A stretch of 64,000 nt of DNA from Xanthomonas vesicatoria ATCC 35937. Its GTDB lineage: Bacteria; Pseudomonadota; Gammaproteobacteria; Xanthomonadales; Xanthomonadaceae. The notes beneath the pieces were generated by a model that saw only the letters and a program-made list of their open reading frames with translations, made no database searches and was not told the DNA's origin. Of the stretch, positions 49,676-61,600 are shown piece after piece. The first letter of the stretch is position 1, and every line of letters begins with the position of its first letter. The stretch covers positions 1,860,001-1,924,000 of the forward strand of contig NZ_CP018725.1 in assembly GCF_001908725.1 (NCBI RefSeq), in the 5' to 3' direction. Both the position numbers and the translations under genes were made by a program.

Positions 49676-49916
49676 CCTGGTGCTGAAGCCGGCCGAAGGC
49701 GCATTGGTGCGGGTGATCGGCATGACCGAGCGCCGCGGGTTTCGCCCGTGCGCCATTCAAGGCGGGGCAGCGCCCGATGATGCCGGGCGCTGGCATCTGC
49801 AACTGGACGTGGACAGCAACCGGCCAGCGGAAACGCTGCGCCTGCAGCTGGAAAAGGTGTACGACTGCGAGTCGGTGGTAATCACGGCGCTGGAATCGGT
49901 CGAGGCTGCCGCATGA
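49659..49916 (+). CDS. ilvM: Acetolactate synthase small subunit, IlvM-type ACT domain
   Basis: The 85-aa product is a single ACT-like domain: MRYRLDLVLKPAEGALVRVIGMTERRGF, then WHLQLDVDSNRPAETLRLQLEKVYDCESV. It is the short IlvM type, not the longer IlvH/IlvN type. The ATG follows AAGGAG by 7 nt and overlaps the ilvG end. The stop overlaps an ATG (ATGA at 49913) of a 33-codon frame leading to ilvA. Confidence 0.93.
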   Translation: MRYRLDLVLKPAEGALVRVIGMTERRGFRPCAIQGGAAPDDAGRWHLQLDVDSNRPAETLRLQLEKVYDCESVVITALESVEAAA

Positions 49917-50014
49917 CCACGCATACATGGGCCACGCAGACCTCGCGGGACCATCAGACCGCCCTTCGGAGGTGTCTTCTTCCGGATCGGTCGCGCGCGT
50001 GCCGCAATGCCTGA
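49913..50014 (+). other. 33-codon mini-ORF bridging ilvM and ilvA
   Basis: ATG at 49913 overlaps the ilvM stop (ATGA) and the frame ends at TGA 50012-50014, 5 nt into ilvA (ATGCCTGA). The peptide is Thr/Arg-rich and unlike any family. Since ilvA has no clear ribosome-binding site, the mini-ORF may carry ribosomes to the ilvA start; it may also be chance. Confidence 0.45.
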
Positions 50015-51121
50015 TTCCGGCCGCCCCGCTTCGCAGGAACCAGACGTAGGCGACGTGGTCGTCAGCGTGGCCGACGTGCTGGCCGCGCAGGCACGTCTGC
50101 GCAAATATCTGTCGCCCACGCCGCTGCACTATGCCGAGCGTTTCGGCGTGTGGCTGAAGCTGGAAAACCTGCAGCGCACCGGCTCCTACAAAGTGCGCGG
50201 CGCACTGAATGCACTGCTGGCCGGGCTGGAACGCGGCGACGAGCGCCCGGTGATCTGCGCCTCGGCGGGTAATCATGCGCAGGGTGTGGCGTGGTCGGCG
50301 TATCGGCTGGGCGTGCAGGCCATCACGGTGATGCCATACGGCGCGCCGCAGACCAAGATCGCCGGTGTTGCGCATTGGGGCGCCACCGTACGCCAACACG
50401 GCAACAGCTATGACGAAGCGTTTGCGTTTGCACGCGAGCTTGCCGACCAGAACGGTTATCGGTTTCTTTCGGCCTTTGACGACCCGGACGTGATCGCCGG
50501 ACAAGGCACGGTCGGTATCGAATTGGCCGCGCATGCACCCGATGTGGTGATTGTGCCGATCGGCGGCGGCGGCTTGGCGTCCGGTGTGGCGCTGGCGTTG
50601 AAATCGCAGGGCGTGCGCATCGTCGGCGCGCAGGTGGAAGGCGTCGATTCGATGGCACGCGCCGTGCGCGGCGATCTGCGCGAAATCACGCCGGTGCCCA
50701 CGCTGGCCGACGGCGTCAAGGTCAAGATCCCGGGCTTTCTGACCCGCCGCTTGTGCTCGAGCCTGCTCGACGATGTGGTGATCGTGCGCGAGGCCGAACT
50801 CCGCGAAACCCTGGTGCGCCTGGCACTGGAAGAGCACGTCATCGCCGAAGGCGCTGGCGCCCTCGCATTGGCCGCCGGTCGCCGTGTTGCAGGCAAACGC
50901 AAATGTGCGGTGGTCTCTGGCGGTAATATCGACGCAACTGTTCTGGTCACACTCTTGTCCGAGGTGCGGCCGCGTCCGCCACGCAAACCGCGACGTCGCA
51001 ATACCGAGCGACTTCGCAACGAACGCAGCGTCAAAGCTTTACCCCAAACACCCGTCCTTTCCCGCCCATCCGCAGTCGCTTCAACGCCTGTCACCGCCAT
51101 CGCAGTAGAGGAGTCTTCCTG

Positions 51122-51125
<4 letters not shown>
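50007..51125 (+). CDS. ilvA: Threonine dehydratase, short form without ACT domain
   Basis: The 372-aa PLP enzyme has the Schiff-base lysine in [14 protein letters not shown], the serine/threonine loop [12 protein letters not shown] and the glycine-rich phosphate loop [13 protein letters not shown]. It makes 2-ketobutyrate from threonine for isoleucine synthesis. The catalytic core is followed not by the usual ACT regulatory domain but by a basic, Pro-rich tail of about 50 residues ([20 protein letters not shown]). Feedback control by isoleucine may therefore be absent or different. No good Shine-Dalgarno precedes the ATG, so coupling through the preceding mini-ORF is likely. Its stop overlaps the leuA start. 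Confidence 0.9.
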
Positions 51126-52684
<1,559 letters not shown>

Positions 52685-52715
52685 CACAGCTCATTCGCTC
52701 GACGATGCAAACCCG

Positions 52716-52746
52716 ACGGCCGGCAGAGCGATCTGCTGGCCGTTTT
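52716..52746 (+). terminator. Terminator of the ilv-leu operon
   Basis: ACGGCC, then GGCAGA, a GCGA loop, TCTGCT and GGCCGT form a stem of about 11 bp with one mismatch, followed by TTTT. It begins 32 bp after the leuA stop. Confidence 0.85.
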
Positions 52747-52976
52747 GACGTTTGGTGCCGCAATTTTTTTTGCAGGCGTGCCGCCTTGTTGCCGGCGCCC
52801 GCGGGCATACCTAGACTGGAAACCCCGCTGCGCCCAGGACCAACCTTGCAAGCGACGTCCGCCGGTTCTGTACGAATGAGTCGGTGTGCCGGGGGCGCTT
52901 GGATTCGTACCGACACAGAACAAGCTCTTAAAGTAAGCTTGCTAGCGGTGTGCGACTGCTTCGGTTTGCTGCGGGC

Positions 52977-53078
52977 GCTTGCACGCGTACCGGCGTGGGA
53001 CACGCCGCAAGTACGTCCATGTAGGCTCTGGCGCGGCATCCATGCCGCTCAAGGTCCCACGCCGGCACGCGCGCAAGC
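52977..53078 (+). repeat. Intergenic mosaic element, copy 3 (plus orientation)
   Basis: A 52-nt core (53002-53053), like copy 1, with 25-nt arms at 52977-53001 and 53054-53078 that match as inverted repeats at 23 of 25 positions. The arm sequence (GCTTGC...GGCGTGGGAC) differs from that of copy 1. Confidence 0.9.
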
Positions 53079-53079
53079 A

Positions 53080-53271
53080 CTATCGGTTGTTGTCGGTTGC
53101 TAAAAGAAATGCGAAGAGCCTGGTGGTCTGGACATCTTTCGGAGCGTCATCATCGCTGGCGACATGGCAGTAGATGGATGGCTTGCCGATCACATCGGCC
53201 ACGAAGTCCTCAGGAATCAACACCTGCTTGAAGCATTGCTTGCCGATCAGCAGTAGCAATCTTGAGGGCAC
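53080..53271 (-). pseudogene. Possible gene remnant between two mosaic elements
   Basis: A minus-strand frame of 63 codons from GTG reads LLLLIGKQCFKQVLIPEDFVADVIGKPSIYC and looks more protein-like than the surrounding shadows. It has no ribosome-binding site and lies in the 193-bp spacer of the inverted repeat pair. It may be a fragment of a larger gene whose other parts are lost, or chance. Confidence 0.25.
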
Positions 53272-53370
53272 GGTGTCGCGTCCGGGGGCGGGACCGTGTG
53301 GCGAAATGGGTGCCGCCACCGAGCCTGCATGGACGGATTCACGGCGTGTCCCGACCCCGGATGCGGCGCC
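53272..53370 (-). repeat. Intergenic mosaic element, copy 4 (minus orientation)
   Basis: Core 53295-53347 in the opposite orientation to copy 3. The inner 14 nt of the arms (53281-53294 with 53348-53361) match at 13 of 14 positions; with G-T pairs the arms extend to 23 nt (53272-53294, 53348-53370). Copies 3 and 4 form a second inverted pair, in the 851-bp leuA-leuB gap. Confidence 0.88.
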
Positions 53371-53472
53371 GCGCTGCCGATCGACACCGCGTACCGATCA
53401 GTCTTGTGCACGACAGCTGCCGGTTTCGTGTCACCACTCCGGTTGCCTACTGTGATCGCGGATCGTTCAGCC

Positions 53473-53509
53473 AAACAAAAGTGGCTATCGCCCGAAGAAC
53501 GATAGCCAC
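53473..53509 (-). terminator. Terminator of the leuCD-methyltransferase-leuB unit
   Basis: On the minus strand GTGGCTATCG, a 9-nt loop and CGATAGCCAC form a perfect 10-bp stem, followed by TTTTGTTT. It begins 27 bp after the leuB stop. Confidence 0.93.
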
Positions 53510-53535
53510 CAGATACCGCGAGGATGCGAGCGCTT

Positions 53536-54609
53536 CTACAGCGCGGCCACCACTGCATCACCCATTGCCACGGTGCCAACCTTCGTCGTGCCTTCCGACC
53601 AAATATCGGCGGTACGCAGGCCTTGGTCGAGCACCTTACCGACCGCTTGCTCGATGGCATCCGCTGCAGCAGATTGCGCAAACGTATAGCGCAACATCAT
53701 TGCCACCGACAGGATGGTGGCCAGCGGATTGGCGATGCCCTTGCCGGCGATATCGGGCGCCGAGCCATGACACGGCTCGTACATGCCCTTGCTGTTGGCA
53801 TCCAGCGAGGCCGAGGGCAGCATGCCGATCGAGCCGGTGAGCATCGAGGCCTGGTCGGACAGGATGTCGCCGAACATGTTGTCGGTCACGATCACATCGA
53901 ACTGCTTGGGCGCACGCACCAACTGCATCGCCGCATTGTCGACGTACATATGCGACAGCGCGATGTCCGGGTAATCCTTGGCGACCTCTTCCACCACCGC
54001 GCGCCACAACTGGCTTGATGCCAGCACATTGGCCTTGTCGACCGAGCACAGCTTCTTGCCACGCAGGCGCGCCATCTCGAAGCCGGCCTTGGCGATGCGG
54101 CGGATCTCGCTTTCGCTATATGGCAACGTGTCGTAGGCCTGGCGTTCGCCGTTGTCCAGGGTGCGGGTGCCACGCGGCTGGCCGAAATAAATGCCGCCGG
54201 TGAGCTCGCGCAGGATCAACAGATCCAGCCCGGCCACGACCTCCGGCTTGAGCGTGGAGGCATCGGCCAACTGCGGATACAGCAGCGCCGGACGCAGGTT
54301 GGCGAACAAGCCCAGCTGCGAGCGGATCTTGAGCAACCCACGTTCCGGACGTAGCGATGGGTCAATCGTGTCCCACTGCGGCCCACCGACTGCGCCCAGC
54401 AGCACCGCATCGGCAGTGCGCGCGCGCTCCAGCGTTTCATCGGCCAACGGGCTGCCGTACTTGTCGTAGGCTGCGCCACCCAGGTCGTCGTACGCAAGGG
54501 TGAAACCCAGGCCGTGCTGGGCATCGATACGCGTCAGCACCTTGACCGCTTCGGCCATGATTTCCGGGCCGATGCCGTCGCCGGGAAGAATCAGAATCTG
54601 CTTGCTCAT
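53536..54609 (-). CDS. leuB: 3-Isopropylmalate dehydrogenase
   Basis: The 357-aa enzyme has [36 protein letters not shown], the NAD-binding and metal residues around [14 protein letters not shown] and [27 protein letters not shown], and [17 protein letters not shown]. It oxidises and decarboxylates 3-isopropylmalate to 2-ketoisocaproate. ATG 54609 follows AGGA by 4 nt. It is the last gene of the leuCD-methyltransferase-leuB run, 37 bp after the methyltransferase. Confidence 0.96.
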   Translation of the reverse strand: MSKQILILPGDGIGPEIMAEAVKVLTRIDAQHGLGFTLAYDDLGGAAYDKYGSPLADETLERARTADAVLLGAVGGPQWDTIDPSLRPERGLLKIRSQLGLFANLRPALLYPQLADASTLKPEVVAGLDLLILRELTGGIYFGQPRGTRTLDNGERQAYDTLPYSESEIRRIAKAGFEMARLRGKKLCSVDKANVLASSQLWRAVVEEVAKDYPDIALSHMYVDNAAMQLVRAPKQFDVIVTDNMFGDILSDQASMLTGSIGMLPSASLDANSKGMYEPCHGSAPDIAGKGIANPLATILSVAMMLRYTFAQSAAADAIEQAVGKVLDQGLRTADIWSEGTTKVGTVAMGDAVVAAL

Positions 54610-54646
54610 GTCATCCTCGTGAGTCGGCGCCGCAGCGCCATAGAAG

Positions 54647-55432
54647 TCACCGTGACGCCCAGAGCACCAATACATCGGTACTGAAGGAGCCATCGGCTGC
54701 AATCTGGAAGTAATGGCGTACATCGTCCACCGCCGCGTCCTGCAGCGCGCGGATGGCGCCGCGCAACACTTCCGGCGTGCGCATGCGATCCACCCAGCTC
54801 AGGTAGTCCAGCTGCAGACGTTGGCAGTGATGACGCTGCACGTGCAGGCCGGCATCACCCACCACCTGCAGCCACTGCGCCACGCTGTAATCGCGTACAT
54901 GGCTGGTGTCACGCAGCAACTCGATGGCTTGCAAATGCGTGTCCAGCAAGGGCAGCCCCGGCGCCACCACGTCGATGAATGCAGCGAGCCCGCCTGGTCG
55001 CAATACGCGCTGTACCTCACGCAGTGCCTGGCCCAGGTCGCGCCAGTGATGCGCCGAATAACGGCTGACTACCACATCGATGCTGCCGGTCTCGAACGGC
55101 AGGTGTTCGGCGACACCCTCCAAAGTGCGTATCTGGTTCAGTCCACGGCTAGCGGCCGTAGCTGCCACGACATCGAGCATGTCGGCCGACAGATCGTAGG
55201 CCACAACTTCGGCCATCAGCGGCGCCAGCTGAAAACTTACATGCCCGGCACCGCAGCCCAGGTCCAGCAGACGTCCGTTGCGATGGCCTGCCAAGCCAGC
55301 GCGCAGCTCGGCAAACTCCGCGCCGTGTGCATGCACATCGCTGTGCAGATATGCCTGCGCCCGTGGCCCGAATTGTGCGGCAACATGCGTGGACAGGGCA
55401 TCGGTGCCGTTAGCGGGCGAGGCATCACTCAC
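54647..55432 (-). CDS. Class I SAM-dependent methyltransferase inside the leu operon
   Basis: The 261-aa product is a UbiE/Methyltransf_11-type enzyme: [19 protein letters not shown] (SAM motif I), [14 protein letters not shown] (acidic motif), [25 protein letters not shown] (motif II) and [15 protein letters not shown]. Its GTG start overlaps the leuD stop (GTGA), and leuB starts 37 bp after its end, so it is translated together with leucine genes. No leucine-pathway step needs a methyltransferase. It may methylate a pathway acid or a non-related substrate; this cannot be told from sequence. Confidence 0.9.
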   Translation of the reverse strand: MSDASPANGTDALSTHVAAQFGPRAQAYLHSDVHAHGAEFAELRAGLAGHRNGRLLDLGCGAGHVSFQLAPLMAEVVAYDLSADMLDVVAATAASRGLNQIRTLEGVAEHLPFETGSIDVVVSRYSAHHWRDLGQALREVQRVLRPGGLAAFIDVVAPGLPLLDTHLQAIELLRDTSHVRDYSVAQWLQVVGDAGLHVQRHHCQRLQLDYLSWVDRMRTPEVLRGAIRALQDAAVDDVRHYFQIAADGSFSTDVLVLWASR

Positions 55433-56076
55433 TGCAGCGCGCCAAACAACCACGGCTGACGCGCACGATGGCCTTGCTCGAATCGGCCAATTGCATCGGC
55501 GTCCTGCAAGGTCAGGCCGATGTCGTCCAGCCCGTTGAGCAGGCAGTGCTTGCGGAAGGCGTCGATGTCGAATGCGTACTCCACGCCATCGGGCCGGCGC
55601 ACGCGCTGCTCGGCCAGGTCCACGGTGAGTTGGTAGCCCTCGTTGGCCAGGCATTGCTCGAACAGCGCATCCACGTCTGCTTCGTCCAGCACGATCGGCA
55701 GCAAGCCGTTCTTGAAGCTGTTGTTGAAGAAGATGTCGGCAAAGCTCGGCGCAATGACCGTCCGGAAGCCGTATTCGTCCAGCGCCCACGGCGCGTGCTC
55801 GCGCGAGGAGCCACAGCCGAAGTTCTCGCGTGCCAGCAATACGCTGGCACCTTGGTAACGCGGAAAGTTGAGCACGAACTCCGGATTCAGCGGCCGCCGG
55901 CTGTTGTCGCGGCCGGGCTCGCCGATGTCCAGATAGCGCCACTCGTCGAACAGGTTCGGCCCGAAGCCGGTGCGCTTGATCGACTTGAGAAACTGCTTGG
56001 GAATGATCTGGTCGGTATCGACATTGGCGCGATCCAGCGGCGCGACCAGTCCGGTGTGTTGGGTGAAAGGAGTCAT
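55429..56076 (-). CDS. leuD: 3-Isopropylmalate dehydratase small subunit
   Basis: The 215-aa protein has [23 protein letters not shown] and [23 protein letters not shown], the swivelling-domain signatures of the aconitase superfamily. It partners LeuC in isomerising 2- to 3-isopropylmalate. The ATG at 56076 has no strong Shine-Dalgarno: AGGCCGGG and heptamer repeats lie upstream. It starts 70 bp after leuC. Confidence 0.95.
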   Translation of the reverse strand: MTPFTQHTGLVAPLDRANVDTDQIIPKQFLKSIKRTGFGPNLFDEWRYLDIGEPGRDNSRRPLNPEFVLNFPRYQGASVLLARENFGCGSSREHAPWALDEYGFRTVIAPSFADIFFNNSFKNGLLPIVLDEADVDALFEQCLANEGYQLTVDLAEQRVRRPDGVEYAFDIDAFRKHCLLNGLDDIGLTLQDADAIGRFEQGHRARQPWLFGALQ

Positions 56077-56086
56077 TGAGAGAGGC

Positions 56087-56169
56087 CGGGAATGGGGAAT
56101 GGGGAGTCGGGAATGGGCAGAGCGGGAAGCAGGACTTTGCGATTCCCTATTCCCGATTCTCGATTCCCT
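56087..56169. repeat. Heptamer repeat cluster GGGAATG/GGGAATC with inverted counterpart
   Basis: GGGAATGGGGAATGGGGAG units at 56092-56116 are mirrored by GATTCCCTATTCCCGATTC units at 56141-56168. The two halves can pair as a hairpin in the leuC-leuD intercistronic RNA. The distal half runs into the 3' end of leuC. Confidence 0.9.
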
Positions 56170-57586
56170 GGAAGTCACGCACATCGACAAAGTGACCGCT
56201 CACCGCTGCCGCTGCCGCCATAGCCGGGCTGACCAGGTGAGTGCGTCCGCCGGCGCCCTGGCGGCCTTCGAAATTGCGGTTGGAGGTGGATGCGCAATGC
56301 TCGCCGCTGCCGAGCTTGTCCGGGTTCATCGCCAGACACATCGAGCAGCCCGGCTCGCGCCATTCGAAGCCGGCCTCTAAAAAAATCTTGTCCAGCCCTT
56401 CGGCTTCGGCCTGCGCCTTGACCAGGCCCGAGCCGGGGACAACCAGCGCCTGTTTGATGGTGGCCGCCACCTTGCGGCCCTTGGCCACTGCAGCGGCCGC
56501 GCGCAGGTCTTCGATACGCGAGTTGGTGCACGAGCCGATGAACACGCGGTCCAGGCGGATGTCGGTGATCGGCTGGTTGGCCTTCAGCCCCATGTATTTC
56601 AGCGCGCGCTCGATCGAGTCGCGCTTGGTCGGGTCCTGCTCGGCGGCCGGGTCCGGTACCTGCTGATCCACCGCCAGGACCATCTCCGGCGAGGTGCCCC
56701 AGCTGACCTGCGGTTTAATGTCTTCGGCGCGCAGCTCCACCACGGTGTCGAAGCGGGCGTCCGGATCGGAGACCAGCGTCTTCCACAGCGCAACGGCCGC
56801 GTCCCAATCTGTACCTTTGGGCGCGAACGGACGGCCTTGGACATACGAAATCGTTTTGTTGTCCGCCGCCACCATGCCCACGCGCGCACCGGCTTCGATG
56901 GACATATTGCAGATGGTCATGCGGCCTTCCATCGACAGCGCAGCAATCGCGCTGCCGGCAAATTCCAGTGCATGCCCGTTGCCTCCTGCGGTGCCGATCT
57001 TGCCGATCACCGCCAGCACGATGTCTTTGGCCGTCACGCCGAACGGCAGCGTGCCTTCCACGCGCACCTGCATGTTCTTCATCTTTTTGGCGATCAGGCA
57101 CTGCGTGGCAAGTACATGCTCGACTTCGGAGGTCCCGATGCCGTGTGCCAACGCGCCAAACGCACCATGCGTGGAGGTGTGCGAATCGCCGCAGACCACG
57201 GTCATGCCCGGCAAGGTGGCGCCCTGCTCCGGGCCGACCACATGCACGATGCCCTGACGCGCATCGTTCATCTTGAACTCGAGGATGCCGAAGTCGTCGC
57301 AGTTTTCGTCCAAGGTCTGCACCTGCAGGCGCGAGACTTCATCGGTGATCGACTCCAGCCCGCCCTGCCGCTCGGCGCGCGTGGTCGGCACATTGTGGTC
57401 GGGCGTGGCGATGTTGGCATCGATGCGCCATGGCTTGCGCCCAGCCAGCCGTAGGCCCTCGAAGGCTTGCGGCGAGGTCACCTCGTGAAGGATATGGCGG
57501 TCGATGTAGATCAGCGACGAGCCGTCGTCACGGCGGGTGACCTCGTGCATTTCCCACAATTTGTCGTACAGCGTCTTGGCGGTCAT
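56147..57586 (-). CDS. leuC: 3-Isopropylmalate dehydratase large subunit
   Basis: The 479-aa aconitase-family subunit has [40 protein letters not shown] and [13 protein letters not shown], which supply the three 4Fe-4S cysteines. The normal end of the family ([10 protein letters not shown]) is followed by an extra QGIENRE, whose codons are made of the heptamer repeat. It is the first gene of the minus-strand leu unit and is divergent from a LysR regulator across 127 bp. Confidence 0.96.
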   Translation of the reverse strand: MTAKTLYDKLWEMHEVTRRDDGSSLIYIDRHILHEVTSPQAFEGLRLAGRKPWRIDANIATPDHNVPTTRAERQGGLESITDEVSRLQVQTLDENCDDFGILEFKMNDARQGIVHVVGPEQGATLPGMTVVCGDSHTSTHGAFGALAHGIGTSEVEHVLATQCLIAKKMKNMQVRVEGTLPFGVTAKDIVLAVIGKIGTAGGNGHALEFAGSAIAALSMEGRMTICNMSIEAGARVGMVAADNKTISYVQGRPFAPKGTDWDAAVALWKTLVSDPDARFDTVVELRAEDIKPQVSWGTSPEMVLAVDQQVPDPAAEQDPTKRDSIERALKYMGLKANQPITDIRLDRVFIGSCTNSRIEDLRAAAAVAKGRKVAATIKQALVVPGSGLVKAQAEAEGLDKIFLEAGFEWREPGCSMCLAMNPDKLGSGEHCASTSNRNFEGRQGAGGRTHLVSPAMAAAAAVSGHFVDVRDFQGIENRE

Positions 57587-57672
57587 TGCGGCGATCCGAA
57601 AGCGGGTGGCGAAGGGTGGGATGCGCCCACCCGGCTATTTTCGATGCTAGGAGCTTGCCATCGATAACGCAA

Positions 57673-57700
57673 ATTCATATCTTTTATTAGACAAATGAAT
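57673..57700. promoter_or_regulatory. Candidate LysR operator in the leuC / lysR divergent promoter
   Basis: ATTCAT (57673-57678) and ATGAAT (57695-57700) form an inverted repeat in an AT-rich patch, with ATCTTTTATTAGA between them, a T-N11-A-like arrangement. It is 13 bp before the LysR gene start, where an autoregulated LysR protein would bind to control itself and leuC. Confidence 0.6.
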
Positions 57701-57713
57701 TTTAGGAATAGAA

Positions 57714-58598
57714 ATGGACCTTGCCAGCCTCAGCGCCTTCGTGGCGATTGCCGAGAGCGGCAGTTTTTCTGCAGCGGGCGAGGCCTTGCATCTGACCCAG
57801 CCGGCGGTGAGCAAACGCATCGCCCTGCTGGAAGGGCAATTGTCCGCGCGGCTGTTCGATCGCCTGGGCCGCCAGGTGGTGCTGACCGAGGCCGGGCAGG
57901 CGTTGTTGCCGCGCGCCCAACGCATCCTTGCCGAGCTGGAGGACACCCGCCGCGTACTGGAACACCTGGGTGCGGCGGTTGGCGGACGGCTCAGCCTAGC
58001 CACCAGTCACCATGTCGGCCTGCATCGGCTTCCTGCATTGCTACGCAACTTCGCCGCGCAACATCCGCAGGCTGCACTGGACATTCAGTTTCTGGATTCC
58101 GAACTGGCCTACGCGGCGGTATTGCGTGGCGAGGTGGAACTGGCGGTGACCACCCTGGCGCCAGATACCCGCGCGCCGCTGCGCGCGCAGCCGATCTGGC
58201 ACGACCGTCTGCAGTTTGTGGTGGCGCCGGATCATCCGTTGGCCACCCTGCGCGAGGTGGCGCTGAACGATGTGGTGGCGCACCCGGCGGTGCTGCCCGA
58301 CCCCGGCACCTTTACCCATCGCATCGTCGCCGGCCTGTTTGCCGAGCGCGGCCTGGTGCCGCACCTGCGCATGACTACCAATTATCTGGAGACGATCAAG
58401 ATGCTGGTCTCGGTGGGGCTGGCCTGGAGCGTCCTGCCCGAGCGCATGATCGATCATCAGATCGTGGCGCTGCCGCTGGCCGATGTAGCGCTATCGCGTG
58501 AGTTGGGAAGCGTCACGCACGGCGGGCGCACCTTGTCGCGCGCAGCGCAGGCATTTGTTGCGTTGCTGCAGGCGCAAGCGGAGATGGAGGCTCCCTGA
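57714..58598 (+). CDS. LysR-family regulator divergent from leuCDB
   Basis: The 294-aa protein has an N-terminal winged HTH (LSAFVAIAESGSFSAAGEALHLTQPAVSKRIALLEGQL) and a LysR effector domain (HPQAALDIQF; ELAVTTLAPD; LQFVVAPDHPLA). By position it is likely to regulate leuCD-methyltransferase-leuB, possibly with an intermediate such as 2-isopropylmalate as effector; that is inference from known divergent LysR-leu arrangements. TTAGGAATAGAA precedes the ATG. It is not named because the orthology is not certain. Confidence 0.92.
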   Translation: MDLASLSAFVAIAESGSFSAAGEALHLTQPAVSKRIALLEGQLSARLFDRLGRQVVLTEAGQALLPRAQRILAELEDTRRVLEHLGAAVGGRLSLATSHHVGLHRLPALLRNFAAQHPQAALDIQFLDSELAYAAVLRGEVELAVTTLAPDTRAPLRAQPIWHDRLQFVVAPDHPLATLREVALNDVVAHPAVLPDPGTFTHRIVAGLFAERGLVPHLRMTTNYLETIKMLVSVGLAWSVLPERMIDHQIVALPLADVALSRELGSVTHGGRTLSRAAQAFVALLQAQAEMEAP

Positions 58599-58683
58599 GC
58601 ATCACGATTCGACACCACACCACGCGCCTGGAACGTGCGCACCTGCATTACTGCCTTCTTCACCGCACCGCCGTGCCATCGCA

Positions 58684-61600
58684 CTACCGATCGACCAATC
58701 GATCGCGCCCCTGCCGCTTGGCCTGATACAGGCGGCGGTCTGCCAACGCGAGCAGTTCGCGCCTGGTTGGCGCCTCATCGCTCATCGCCATGCCCATGCT
58801 GGCGGTGCACCGCACGGTGATGCCGTGCGCATCGACATCGATCGTCGCCAGCCGTTGTCGCATGCGCTCGAACAGCGCGCGCGCCTGCTCGGCATCCAGC
58901 CCGGTGGCCGCCAACAGAAACTCTTCGCCGCCATGGCGTGCAGCGAAACACTGCGCCTGATCCTGATCGCTCAGCGCCTCGCCCAGCGCGCTCAATACCG
59001 CATCGCCCACGTCGTGACCGTATTCGTCGTTGATGTGCTTGAAGTGGTCGATATCCATCAATGCCAGCGCCAGCGCGGGGCCACCACTACGCGCCGCGTC
59101 GAACCACTGTTGCAGCACGCGCTCGGCTTCGCGCCGGTTGGGCAATGCGGTCAGCACATCGTGGCTGGCGCGGTATTCCAGCTGGCGCATCAAGGCCTCG
59201 CGCTCCTGGCTGGCCTGCTGCAGGGCGAGATTCTTGTCGCTCAATTCGCGGGTGCGCTTGTCGATCACGGTATTGAGCTGGCGCTGGCTGCGCCGGTAGC
59301 TGGCCGTGCGCCACAGATAAAAGCCGTAGATCAGGCTAGCCAGCGCAAGGATGCCCAGGGCGATCACTTCGCCACGGCGCCACCAGGGCGGCGCCAACGC
59401 GATGACCAGGCTGGATTCACCCAGCAATGCGGCCTGACGCCAATCCACCGGCAGCGACATCGCCTGCACGCGGAAGCGAAAACGGCCCGGCGGCAGGTTG
59501 GTGTACACCGCCTCGGTGGCGTTATCGGCATCCACCCAATCCGGGTCGAAACCTTCCAGGCGATAGCGGTAACGCACCTTGTCCGGGCCACGAAAATTCA
59601 GGCCGGCATAGGTGATCGCGATACGGCGAGTCTCCGCGCCGAGCTGATGCGGCCCGCTCAACGGTTGCACCATGCCATCGACCAGCAAGCGCTCGAACAC
59701 GATCGGCACGCGATGGCCTTGCAAGGTGCCCACACGCGCCGGATCGATCACGCCCAGCCCGGCCGAGGTGGGAAACAACAACTGCCCGGACTGCGTCAGC
59801 CAGCCGGCCGGTGCACTGCTGCCGTTGCCTTGGTTGCTGGGCATGCCATCGCTACGGTCCACTACTTCCACGCTCAATTGTTCGCGGGTGCCGGCATCGA
59901 TCTGGTCGAAATTGCTGCGCGCGATACGGAAGACGCCGTGGTTGCTGGACAGCCACAGGTAGCCGCGGCCGTCATCGATCACCCGGAACACCTTGTCGCG
60001 CGGCAATCCAACGCGGTGGTCGTAAACGCGAAAGTGGTCGCCCTGCAGGCGCAGCAGGCCGCGATCGCTGGCGATCCATAGGTCGCCACCGGCATCGCGC
60101 AAAAAGTCAAACGCGTTTTGCCCCGGGAAGTCTTGTTCGCCCAGCCACGCGCGGGTGCTACCGCCCGGCGACAGCCCGGTCATGCCGCGATCGGTGCCGA
60201 TCCAGAGGATGCCTTGCGTGTCGCGATACAGCGCCTGTACCGAGCCGTCGGGCACGCCATCGGCGGCGGTGTAGCGGCGCGCCTTACCGTGCCGCCAGCG
60301 TACCAACCCGCCGGTGGTGCCGATCCACAGATCATCGCCATCAGGCAATACCGCGCGCACCGACAGTGATGGCAGTCCATCGCCCGCACCGATACGCACC
60401 AGCACTTTGCCCTGCGCATCCAGCCGCAGCACGCCCTGACTGTAGGTACCGGTCCAGACCCCGCCGTCGCCGGCATCGGCCAACGACAACACCGACTGCT
60501 CCAGCACACGACCGCCTTCGGCCGGCGACAGCGCAACGCGATTGATCTGATCGTCGCGCCAGCGATCCAGGCCCACCGCGCTGCCCACCCACACGGTGCC
60601 ATTGCCGGTCTGCAACACGGTGCGCACGTAATCGGAGGCGAGGCCGTCCTCATGGGTCACGCCGTGCGCGGCGCCTTCGGCGATCCGGAACAGGCCGTGC
60701 GTGCTGCCGACCCAGATCAGGCCTTCGGCATCTTCCAGCAGTGCTGGGCTGGCAACGCCGGTGATCGAGATCTGCTCGTCCGGCACACCTGCGCCGCTGT
60801 GCACCACCAACGTCCCGCTGGGCATGCTCATCCACAGGTGGCCACCCCGATCCAGCAGCAAGGCATCCACGCGCTGCCCCTGACGAAACCGCTGCAACCC
60901 GCCGCCGCGACTCCACCACCACACGCCGTCATCGCCGGCGACCAGCAAGCCGCCCTGGCGATCGCTGGCAAGCCGGCGCACCGGCACCGCCTGCATGCCA
61001 TGCGTCCTGCCCCAGGCCTCGGCAGCGGTGCCATTGCCTGGCAAGCGATACAACCCGACCTCGGTGCCCACCCACAGATCGCCGTTGTCGTCGGCCGACA
61101 ACGCGGTGATGCGCGCGCGCGGCAGGTCGGCCTGGCGCCCCACATCGACCAGGCGCCCATCGGCTTCGATCCGATACAGCGTCTGCGGCGTCCCCACCCA
61201 CAGCGCCCCGTCTGCACGGCGCAACAACGCGCTGACCGCCAGGTGGCGCGCCGTCGCGTCGCCCAGCTGCTGCCAGTGGCCGTCCTGATAGTGATAGACC
61301 CCGTCGAACGCGGTGCCGAACAACATGCCGCCGGCGCTGTCGCGCACCACCACGAACACGCCGCCCAATTCGGCACCCGGCGTGTTCTGGCGGTCATATA
61401 CGGTGAAATCGCGGCCGTTGAAGCGCGCCACACCCTCCCAGGTTCCCAGCCAGATCAGTCCGTCTTCGCCCTGGGCCACGGCGTGCACCAGGTTGTGCGG
61501 CAGGCCGTCGTCCATGTTCCAGCGCGTGACGGTGTGATAGGCGGTGTGGTCGAGCCCCTGCGCGCTGGCCGGGGACATCCCCAACGCTCCGCAGCACAGC

